A stretch of 64,000 nucleotides of DNA from Roseateles toxinivorans (GTDB lineage: Bacteria > Pseudomonadota > Gammaproteobacteria > Burkholderiales > Burkholderiaceae_C). The notes below the pieces were generated by a model. It worked only from the letters and a program-made list of their open reading frames with translations, was not told the origin of the DNA and did no database searches. The stretch is taken from NCBI GenBank assembly GCA_945898095.1, contig CAMDHE010000001.1:61512-125511 (forward strand). Direction: 5' to 3'. Positions 28,148-36,126 of this stretch are shown here, one piece after another. The translations under genes and the position numbers were made by a program. The stretch's first letter is position 1, and every line of letters begins with the position of its first letter.

Positions 28148-29655
28148 CCCATCCGGCCGCGCTCAATATCGTCATCGTCGGAGGCGGCACGGCAGGCTGG
28201 ATGACGGCGGCCGCGCTGTCCAAACTGCTCGGCGATCAGTACCGGATCCAGCTGGTCGAATCGGACGAAATCGGCACCATCGGTGTGGGCGAAGCGACGA
28301 TTCCGAACATCAAGAACTTCAACGCGACCTTGGAAATCGACGAGGACGAGTTCATCCGCGCCACCCAGGGTACGTTCAAGCTGGGCATCGAGTTCGTTGA
28401 CTGGGGCGCCATCGGCGACCGCTATATCCACGGTTTCGGCAAGGTCGGGCAGGAATTCGATGCCCTGGCCTTTCACCATTACTGGCTGCGCCTGCGCCGG
28501 CAGGGGCTGGCCAGTGATCTGGGCGACTATTCGATCAACACGGTGGCGCCCTTGCAGGCCAAGTTCATGCGCCCGCGCCCCGAGATGGCCGGCTCGCCGC
28601 TCGCTGACATCGCCTATGCCTACCATTTCGATGCCAGCCTGTATGCGCGCTTTCTGCGCGACTATGCCCAAAAGCGCGGTGTGCTGCGCAGCGAAGGGCG
28701 GGTTGTCGAGGTGCTGCAGCGCGAGCCCGATGGGCATATCAGCGGTGTCAGGCTCGATGGCGGCGAATTGATCAGCGGTGATTTCTTCATCGACTGTTCA
28801 GGCATCCGTGCGCTGCTGATCGAACAGACCTTGCATTGTGGTTATGACGATTGGCGCCATTGGCTGCCCTGCGACCGCGCGATTGCCCTGCCTTGCGCCA
28901 GCGCCGGGCCCCTGTTGCCGATCACGCGCTCGACTGCGCGCAGCGCCGGTTGGCAATGGCGCATCCCGCTGCAGCACAGGATCGGCAACGGCCATGTCTA
29001 TTCCAGCCGCTTCATGGGCGACGAAGAAGCCGGCGCCATCCTGCTGGCCAACCTGGACGCCGAACCCTTGGCCGAGCCGCGCACGATCGCCTATGTACCC
29101 GGCAGGCGCAAGCAGTTCTGGAACCGCAACTGTGTCGCGATCGGACTGGCGGCCGGATTCTTCGAGCCGATCGAATCGACCAATATCCAGCTGATACAGA
29201 CCGCCCTGGCGCGGCTGATCGCCTTCTTTCCGCATGCCGGCATCGAGCCGGCCGATGTCGACGAGTACAACCGGCAGACCGAGTTCGAATATGAGCGCAT
29301 TCGCGACTTCATCATCCTGCATTACAAGGCGACCACCCGCGATGATTCGGCCTTCTGGAACTACTGCCGCGGGATGGACATCCCTGACACCCTGCAGCGC
29401 AAGATCGACCTCTATGCCAGCAACGGACGCATCTTCCGTGAGGGCGGCGAGTTGTTCGCCGAGCTGAGCTGGTTGCAGGTCATGCAGGGTCAGGGTATCG
29501 AGCCGAGGGGCTATCACCCCTTCGCCGACAAACTGCCGCAGCAAGACCTGCTTGAATTCATGGCCAATGTGAAGGATGTGATCAAGCGCTGCGTCAAGGT
29601 GATGCCGGATCAAGCTGATTTCATCAAGGAAAATTGCGCGGCGGGGCGGCCATGA
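28144..29655 (+). CDS. Flavin-dependent tryptophan halogenase family protein, copy 2
   Basis: IVIVGGGTAGWMTAAALSK; TFKLGIEFVDWG; GWQWRIPLQHRIGNGHVYSS; FFEPIESTNIQLIQ; ATGA overlap with copy 1. Confidence 0.92.
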   Translation: MTHPAALNIVIVGGGTAGWMTAAALSKLLGDQYRIQLVESDEIGTIGVGEATIPNIKNFNATLEIDEDEFIRATQGTFKLGIEFVDWGAIGDRYIHGFGKVGQEFDALAFHHYWLRLRRQGLASDLGDYSINTVAPLQAKFMRPRPEMAGSPLADIAYAYHFDASLYARFLRDYAQKRGVLRSEGRVVEVLQREPDGHISGVRLDGGELISGDFFIDCSGIRALLIEQTLHCGYDDWRHWLPCDRAIALPCASAGPLLPITRSTARSAGWQWRIPLQHRIGNGHVYSSRFMGDEEAGAILLANLDAEPLAEPRTIAYVPGRRKQFWNRNCVAIGLAAGFFEPIESTNIQLIQTALARLIAFFPHAGIEPADVDEYNRQTEFEYERIRDFIILHYKATTRDDSAFWNYCRGMDIPDTLQRKIDLYASNGRIFREGGELFAELSWLQVMQGQGIEPRGYHPFADKLPQQDLLEFMANVKDVIKRCVKVMPDQADFIKENCAAGRP

Positions 29656-30500
29656 GGCCGGCGCTGAGGCTGCTGGCCTGCTGGCTGGCCCTGGTCGCGC
29701 CAGCGACTTTCGCTGCCGATGCAGCGCAGCCTTTCAACGTCGCCACCTACAACCTGCGGCTCAATCTCGTCGAGGATGGCGTCAACGCCTGGCCCAAGCG
29801 CAAGGAGGCGGTCAAGGCCTTGATCCGCTATCACGAGTTCGACATCTTCGGCACCCAGGAAGGCATGCCCTTGCAGATTGACGAGCTGGCCGAGATGTCC
29901 GAGTTTGCCTATGTCGGCGTTGGCCGCGATGACGGCAAGCGCGCCGGCGAACATGCGGCGATCTTTTTCCGCAAAGCGCGTTTCAAGGCCTTGAAACATG
30001 GCGACTTCTGGTTCAGCGAAACGCCAGACCGGCCTTCGAAGGGCTGGGATGGGCGTTGCTGCAACCGGCTGGCCAGCTGGGTGCAATTGCACGACCTGCT
30101 CAGCGGCCGCAGCTTCTATGTTTTCAGCTCGCATTTCGACCATGAGGGCGTGCAGGCCAGGCGCGAGTCGGCCAGGCTGCTGCTGCGCAAGATCGCCGAG
30201 ATCGCGGCCGGCTCACCGGTGATCAACCTGGGCGATTTCAATTCGACGCCCGAGACCGAGCAGATTCAGCTGATGCAAGCAGCGCAGCGCGATGCCTACC
30301 GGGTCAGCGAGACCGCGCCCTACGGCCCGGTCGGGACCTTCAATAATTTCAAGATCGACGCCGCCATGGCCGAGCGCATCGACTATGTCTTTCTCAGCCC
30401 CGGCTTTCGCGTGCTCAAGTACGCCGTGCTCAGTGACTCCTACGCCGGGCGCTTCCCTTCTGATCATCATCCGGTCGCGGTGCGGCTGAGCCTGGACTGA
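29652..30500 (+). CDS. Endonuclease/exonuclease/phosphatase family hydrolase, secreted
   Basis: Signal peptide; NVATYNLRLN, DIFGTQEG, NLGDFNSTPE, SDHHPVAV; ATGA overlap. Confidence 0.88.
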   Translation: MRPALRLLACWLALVAPATFAADAAQPFNVATYNLRLNLVEDGVNAWPKRKEAVKALIRYHEFDIFGTQEGMPLQIDELAEMSEFAYVGVGRDDGKRAGEHAAIFFRKARFKALKHGDFWFSETPDRPSKGWDGRCCNRLASWVQLHDLLSGRSFYVFSSHFDHEGVQARRESARLLLRKIAEIAAGSPVINLGDFNSTPETEQIQLMQAAQRDAYRVSETAPYGPVGTFNNFKIDAAMAERIDYVFLSPGFRVLKYAVLSDSYAGRFPSDHHPVAVRLSLD

Positions 30501-30501
30501 G

Positions 30502-32751
30502 ATGTTCGTCTTGCACTCAAAACGGGCGCTTCATTGCGCTGCAGCCCTGCTGCTCTTGACCCTGACCCTGGGCGCCAAAGCACAGGCCTTGCAGGACAAG
30601 GTCGAGCGCCTGCTGCAGCAGATGACGGTCGAGGAAAAAATCGGCCAGCTGACCCAATATTCGGGCGACTGGCGAGCCACCGGCCCGGTGACTTTCAAGG
30701 GCAACCATGAAGAGGGCATCCGGGGTGGCCAGATCGGCGCGATGTTGAATGTGCTGGGTGCCAATTCGACCCGGGCCTACCAGCAGATCGCGATGCAGTC
30801 GCGCCTGAAGATCCCGCTGCTGTTCGGCCAGGACGTGATCCATGGCTACAAGACCACCTTCCCGATTCCGCTGGCCGAAGCCGCCAGTTTTGACCTCGAA
30901 GCGATCGAGCGTTCGGCGCGAATTGCCGCCACCGAAGCTGCCGCCAGCGGCGTCCACTGGACCTTCGCGCCGATGGTCGACATCGCCCGCGATCCGCGCT
31001 GGGGCCGGGTGATGGAAGGCGCTGGCGAGGACAGCTGGCTGGGGTCGAAGATCGCCTATGCCCGTGTGAAGGGATTCCAGGGGCGCCAGCTCGGCGACAC
31101 CGATGCGGTGATGGCCACAGTCAAGCATTTCGCCGCCTATGGCGCTGCGGTTGCCGGACGCGATTACAACTCGGTCGACATGAGCGAGCGGATGCTCTGG
31201 GAAACCTATCTGCCGCCGTTCAAGGCAGCGCTCGACGCGGGTGCTGCGACCTTCATGAATGCCTTCAACGATTTGAACGGCATTCCGGCCAGCGGCAGCC
31301 AATACCTGCAGCGCGAGATCCTCAAAGGTCGCTGGGGCTTCAGCGGCTTTGTCGTCTCCGACTGGGGTTCGATCGGCGAGATGGTCCCGCATGGCTATGC
31401 CAAGGACGCCAGGGGCGCGGCGCTGGCTGCAATCAAGGCCGGCAGCGACATGGACATGGAGAGCAACGCCTACCGCAACCACCTCGGGCCCTTGATCGCT
31501 GACGGCCTGGTGCCGGCAACGCTGCTCGACGATGCGGTGCGCCGGATCCTGCGCAAGAAGTTCGAGCTCGGCCTGTTCGACGATCCCTATCGCTTCAGCG
31601 ATGCCAAGCGCGAGTTGGCGATGTTGAACCAGCCCGCGCACCGCCAGGCGGCACGCGCTATGGCGGCCAAAAGCATCGTGCTGCTGAAGAACAAGCCGCG
31701 CATCCTGCCCTTGAGCGCCAGCGGCAAGACGATTGCCTTCATCGGCCCCCTGGTCAAGGCCGTCGAAGACAACCTGGGCGCCTGGTCGGTGAAGCTGCCC
31801 GATGTTGACTATTCGAAGTTCATCGTCTCGCAATGGGACGGTGTGAAAAACCGTCTCGGCCCGGGCAGCAAATTGCTCTACGCCAAAGGCTGCGACATCG
31901 AGGGCGAACGGCGCGACGGCTTCAAGGAAGCGGTAGCCGTGGCGCTGCAGGCCGATGTCGTGTTGGTCAGCGTTGGCGAAAGCGCCGGCATGAGCGGCGA
32001 GGCCAAGAGCCGCGCCAGGATCGGCCTGCCCGGCGTGCAGGAAGATCTGATCAAGGCCCTGCATGCCACCGGCAAGCCGATCGTCGTGCTGATCAATGCC
32101 GGCCGGCCGCTGATCTTCAACTGGACTGCCGAGCATGCGCAGGCGATTCTCTACACCTGGTGGCTGGGCAGCGAGGCTGGCAACGCCATCGCCGATGTGC
32201 TGTTCGGCGCGCACAACCCTTCGGCGCGTCTGCCGATCAGCTTCCCGCGTGCGGAAGGGCAGATTCCGATCTATTACAACCATTTCAATACCGGCCGTCC
32301 GGTAGCGGCTGACACGCAGGAAGCCTTCAAATCCGGCTATATCGACGTGCAGAATTCGCCGCAATATCCCTTCGGTTTCGGCCTCAGCTACAGCGACTTC
32401 GAATATACCGATTTGAAGCAAGACCGGCAAAAAATTGGCGGCCAGGACAAGCTCACCGTTTCACTCAAGGTCAGCAACAAGGGCCAACTTGCCGCCGATG
32501 AATTGGTGCAGCTTTATCTGCGCGATCGGGTCGCTTCGGTGGTGCGGCCGGTCAAGGAATTGCGCGGTTTTCGGCGCATCCATCTGCAGCCGGGCCAGAC
32601 CCGCGAGCTCAGCTTTGTGATCGAACGCGAACAGCTGTCATTCTTCAACGAGCGCCTGCAATGGGCGGCCGAACCCGGCGAGTTTGACCTGATGATCGGT
32701 GCGAGTTCAGCCGACATCAGGCTGCGCAGCAGCTTCGAGCTCACTGAATGA
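30502..32751 (+). CDS. bglX: GH3 beta-glucosidase (BglX type), exported
   Basis: MTVEEKIGQLTQYSGDW; FGQDVIHGYKTTFPIPLAEAASFD; KHFAAYGAAVAGRDYNSVDMSERMLWETYLPPFKAAL; VVSDWGSIGE. Confidence 0.93.
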   Translation: MFVLHSKRALHCAAALLLLTLTLGAKAQALQDKVERLLQQMTVEEKIGQLTQYSGDWRATGPVTFKGNHEEGIRGGQIGAMLNVLGANSTRAYQQIAMQSRLKIPLLFGQDVIHGYKTTFPIPLAEAASFDLEAIERSARIAATEAAASGVHWTFAPMVDIARDPRWGRVMEGAGEDSWLGSKIAYARVKGFQGRQLGDTDAVMATVKHFAAYGAAVAGRDYNSVDMSERMLWETYLPPFKAALDAGAATFMNAFNDLNGIPASGSQYLQREILKGRWGFSGFVVSDWGSIGEMVPHGYAKDARGAALAAIKAGSDMDMESNAYRNHLGPLIADGLVPATLLDDAVRRILRKKFELGLFDDPYRFSDAKRELAMLNQPAHRQAARAMAAKSIVLLKNKPRILPLSASGKTIAFIGPLVKAVEDNLGAWSVKLPDVDYSKFIVSQWDGVKNRLGPGSKLLYAKGCDIEGERRDGFKEAVAVALQADVVLVSVGESAGMSGEAKSRARIGLPGVQEDLIKALHATGKPIVVLINAGRPLIFNWTAEHAQAILYTWWLGSEAGNAIADVLFGAHNPSARLPISFPRAEGQIPIYYNHFNTGRPVAADTQEAFKSGYIDVQNSPQYPFGFGLSYSDFEYTDLKQDRQKIGGQDKLTVSLKVSNKGQLAADELVQLYLRDRVASVVRPVKELRGFRRIHLQPGQTRELSFVIEREQLSFFNERLQWAAEPGEFDLMIGASSADIRLRSSFELTE

Positions 32752-32783
32752 GCTACCGAATGAGCTACCAAATGAGCTACCGC
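32748..32783 (+). repeat. Three tandem 12-bp units ATGAGCTACCRA/C at the GH2 start
   Basis: ATGAGCTACCGA ATGAGCTACCAA ATGAGCTACCGC read directly. Confidence 0.95.
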
Positions 32784-34619
32784 ATTTTGCGCTCGTTGAT
32801 GCTCTTGCTGGCGCTGCTCGTCCTGCGGCCCTGCGAAGCGCTGGAACAGCCTTTGTTGACCAATCTGGCGAACCGCCAGACGATCTCGCTGAACGGTGCC
32901 TGGCAGGCCATCGTCGACCCTTATGAGGCCGGCTATTACAACTATCGGCGCGAGCCCTATGACCGGAAAACGCAGCGATCAAACTCGGCCTTTTACAGCA
33001 ACCATCATGCGACGGACAAGGCGGAGCTGGTCGAATATGACTTCGATAAATCGCCGACGCTGAATGTGCCCGGCGACTGGAATTCGCAAAGCGAAAAGCT
33101 CTTTTACTACGAGGGCAATGTCTGGTTGAAGCGCAGCTTTGACTTCAGTCCCAGCCAGCAAGGCGGGCGGGTATTCATCCATTTCGGCGCCGTCAGCCAG
33201 CGCGCCGAGGTCTACTTGAACGGCACCAAGCTCGGGGTTCATGACGGGGGTTTCACGCCCTTCAATTTCGAGGTCACGTCCTGGCTCCAACCGAAGGGGA
33301 ATTTCCTCGTCGTCAAGGTCGACAACATCCGGCGCGCCGAAGCCGTGCCGACCAGCAGCACCGACTGGTGGAACTACGGCGGCATCACCCGCGATGTCAC
33401 GCTGATCGAAGAACGCAAAACCTTTGTCGAAGACCATGTCCTGCAGTTGAAGCCGGGGACGCTGCAGACGCTGGCCGGCGCCATCCGTTTGAATGGCGCA
33501 GCCGGCGGCGAGCGGGTGACGGTCAGCATCCCCGAACTGCATCTCGAGAGGGTCGTCAGCGTTGATCGCGCCGGCCTGGCCAGTTACGAAATCGAAGCGC
33601 CGGGCCTGAGCCTCTGGTCGCCGGCCAGACCCAAGCTCTACGAGGTGGTCGTCACGCTCGGTGCGCAAGCTTTGCGTGACGCGATCGGCTTTCGCAGCAT
33701 CGCAACGCGCGGCGCCGAGATTCTGCTCAACGGGCAGCCGATTTTTCTGCGCGGCATCTCGATTCACGAAGAAAACGCGCTGCAAGGCCGGCGTGCCTAC
33801 AGCGAGGCCGATGCGCTGCAGGCCTTGAGCTGGGCCAAAGAGCTCGGCTGCAACTATGTGCGCTTGGCCCATTACCCGCACAACGAAGCGATGCTGCGGC
33901 TTGCCGACCGAATGGGCTTGATGGTCTGGGAGGAAATCCCGGTCTACTGGACCATCGCCTTCAGCAATCCCGCCACCTTGGCCAATGCCAGCGAACAGCT
34001 GGCGGCCATGATCCGGCGCGACCGCAACCGCGCCTCGGTGATCATCTGGTCGGTGGCGAATGAAACGCCGCCGGGTGCGGCGCGCAATGCCTTTCTGGCC
34101 CACCTGATCGATCAGACCCGCAGACAGGATCCGGGCCGGTTGGTCAGCGCGGCGCTCGAAACCCATCAGGAAGGCGATGTGACGGTCGTCTCAGACCCGA
34201 TCGGCGAGTTGCTGGACATCGTCGCCTTCAATCAATACCGTGGCTGGTATGGCGGCAGCCTTGATGATGCGCCACAGGCGCGCTGGGAGATTCGCTCTGA
34301 CAAGCCGGTGCTGGTGTCGGAATTCGGCGGCGGCGCGTTGCAGGGCCTGCATGGCCCGCGCGAGCAGCGCTGGACCGAGGAATACCAAGCCTATCTGTAC
34401 CAGCAGAACCTGGCGATGCTGGAAAAAATCCCGAATCTGCGCGGCCTGAGCCCCTGGATTCTGGCCGACTTCCGCTCACCAAGGCGGGTCTTGCCCGGCA
34501 TCCAGGATGGCTACAACCGCAAGGGCCTGATCTCCAACCAGGGCATCAAGAAGCAGGCGTTTTTTACGCTGCAGGACTTCTATCGAAAGATCGCGGCGCG
34601 CGGCTCGCAAGCCGAATAG
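32748..34619 (+). CDS. GH2 family beta-galactosidase/beta-glucuronidase-like, exported
   Basis: GDWNSQSEKLFYYEGNVWLKRSF; RLAHYPHNEAMLRLADRMGLMVWEEIPVYW; SVANETPPG acid/base; VSEFGGGALQG nucleophile. Confidence 0.92.
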   Translation: MSYRMSYQMSYRILRSLMLLLALLVLRPCEALEQPLLTNLANRQTISLNGAWQAIVDPYEAGYYNYRREPYDRKTQRSNSAFYSNHHATDKAELVEYDFDKSPTLNVPGDWNSQSEKLFYYEGNVWLKRSFDFSPSQQGGRVFIHFGAVSQRAEVYLNGTKLGVHDGGFTPFNFEVTSWLQPKGNFLVVKVDNIRRAEAVPTSSTDWWNYGGITRDVTLIEERKTFVEDHVLQLKPGTLQTLAGAIRLNGAAGGERVTVSIPELHLERVVSVDRAGLASYEIEAPGLSLWSPARPKLYEVVVTLGAQALRDAIGFRSIATRGAEILLNGQPIFLRGISIHEENALQGRRAYSEADALQALSWAKELGCNYVRLAHYPHNEAMLRLADRMGLMVWEEIPVYWTIAFSNPATLANASEQLAAMIRRDRNRASVIIWSVANETPPGAARNAFLAHLIDQTRRQDPGRLVSAALETHQEGDVTVVSDPIGELLDIVAFNQYRGWYGGSLDDAPQARWEIRSDKPVLVSEFGGGALQGLHGPREQRWTEEYQAYLYQQNLAMLEKIPNLRGLSPWILADFRSPRRVLPGIQDGYNRKGLISNQGIKKQAFFTLQDFYRKIAARGSQAE

Positions 34620-34656
34620 AAGTCCCTTGACCAACCCATCTCGACAGCAACTCTGT

Positions 34657-36126
34657 ATGACCAAACCCTTGTTCCTGCGCCACTTATTTCGCGGCCTGCC
34701 GGCCATCCTGGTGCTGGCCGCTGGTTGCGGCTCGGGCGGATCCTCTTCGGCCGGTGCCGGCGATCCGGTCAGCGGCCCGCAAGTGCAGGCCTGGGTGACC
34801 AGCGCCGACAAGACGCTGCTGCTGGCCCGCGTGGCCGACCCGGTTTTCACCGAGCTGCAGCCGGTGGCTTTGACGATTGATGTCGATGCCAGCCAGCGCT
34901 TCCAGACTATGGCCGGCTTCGGCGCGGCGATCACCGATGCCTCGGCCTGGTTGATCCAGAACCGCATGAGCGAGCCGCAGCGCGATGCCTTGCTGAAGGA
35001 GTTGTTCGGCCGCGGGCCCGATGGCGTCGGCTTTGATTTCGCCCGCCTGACGATCGCTGCTTCCGACTATTCGCTAAGCCATTACAGCTTCAACGATCTG
35101 CCTGCCGGCCAGACCGACATGGCGCTGGCGGGCTTTTCGATCGACCCGCTGCGTGCTGCGACGCTGCCGGTCGTCAAGCGCGCGCTGGCGGTGAATCCGC
35201 AGCTGCAGTTGATGGCTTCGCCCTGGAGCGCGCCGGCCTGGATGAAATCCAGCGGCAGCATGATCAAGGGCAGCCTGAAGCCCGAGATGTACGGCGTTTA
35301 TGCCGCCTATCTGGGGCGCTATCTGGATGCGATGGCCGCCGAGGGCGTGCCGATCTTTGCCTTGACCTTGCAGAATGAGCCGGATTTCGAGCCCGGGGAC
35401 TACCCCGGCATGCGCGTCGATGCGGCTGCCAGGGCCGCGTTGATCGGCCAGCATCTGGGCCCCTTGCTGGCCAGCCGCAACGTGAAGACCCGCTTGTTCG
35501 ACTGGGACCATAACTGGGACCAGCCGCAATCGCCGCTGGCGGTGCTCGGCGATCCGATCGCAAGGCCTTTTGTTGCCGGTGTGGCCTGGCATTGCTATGC
35601 CGGCGATGTCTCGGCCCAGAGCCAGGTGCATGACGCTTACCCCGACAAGGAAACCTGGTTCACCGAATGCGCCGGTGGCGATTGGGCGCCGAGCTGGGCG
35701 GTCAGCTTGCCCTGGATGATGCATAACCTGGTCATCGGCAGCACCAGGGCCTGGGCCAAGGGCGTGCTGATGTGGAACCTGGCGCTGGACGAAAACCATG
35801 GGCCGCATCTCGGCGGTTGCAAGGACTGCCGCGGCGTTGTCACGATCGATTCGAAAAGCGGCGCGGTGACCCGCAATCTCGAGTATTACGGTCTGGCCCA
35901 TGCCAGCAAGTTCGTGCGTCAGGGCGCACAGCGTATTGCTTCGTCGGCCGCCCAGGACGGGGTCGAATCGGTCGCCTTCCGCAATGCCGATGACGGCTCG
36001 ATCGCCCTGATCGTCAGCAATAACGAAGCGCAGCCGCGCAGCTTTGCGGTGCGTTTTGCCGGTCGGCAGTTCAAGCAGCAATTACCTCCGCAGAGCGTCG
36101 CCACCTATACCTGGACGGCACCATGA
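34657..36126 (+). CDS. GH30 family glucosylceramidase/endo-beta-1,6-glucanase-like lipoprotein
   Basis: Lipobox LVLAAGC; FQTMAGFGAAITDASAWLI; FDFARLTIAASDYS; LTLQNEP acid/base; WFTECAGG nucleophile. Confidence 0.92.
   Translation: MTKPLFLRHLFRGLPAILVLAAGCGSGGSSSAGAGDPVSGPQVQAWVTSADKTLLLARVADPVFTELQPVALTIDVDASQRFQTMAGFGAAITDASAWLIQNRMSEPQRDALLKELFGRGPDGVGFDFARLTIAASDYSLSHYSFNDLPAGQTDMALAGFSIDPLRAATLPVVKRALAVNPQLQLMASPWSAPAWMKSSGSMIKGSLKPEMYGVYAAYLGRYLDAMAAEGVPIFALTLQNEPDFEPGDYPGMRVDAAARAALIGQHLGPLLASRNVKTRLFDWDHNWDQPQSPLAVLGDPIARPFVAGVAWHCYAGDVSAQSQVHDAYPDKETWFTECAGGDWAPSWAVSLPWMMHNLVIGSTRAWAKGVLMWNLALDENHGPHLGGCKDCRGVVTIDSKSGAVTRNLEYYGLAHASKFVRQGAQRIASSAAQDGVESVAFRNADDGSIALIVSNNEAQPRSFAVRFAGRQFKQQLPPQSVATYTWTAP

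Noticed and set aside
26630-29655. Halogenases as part of a natural-product gene cluster
   Set aside because: No NRPS, PKS, terpene or RiPP core genes in the window; the neighbourhood is glycan degradation.
30517-32430. Antisense ORF (637 aa) opposite BglX
   Set aside because: Shadow ORF; motifs only on the + strand.
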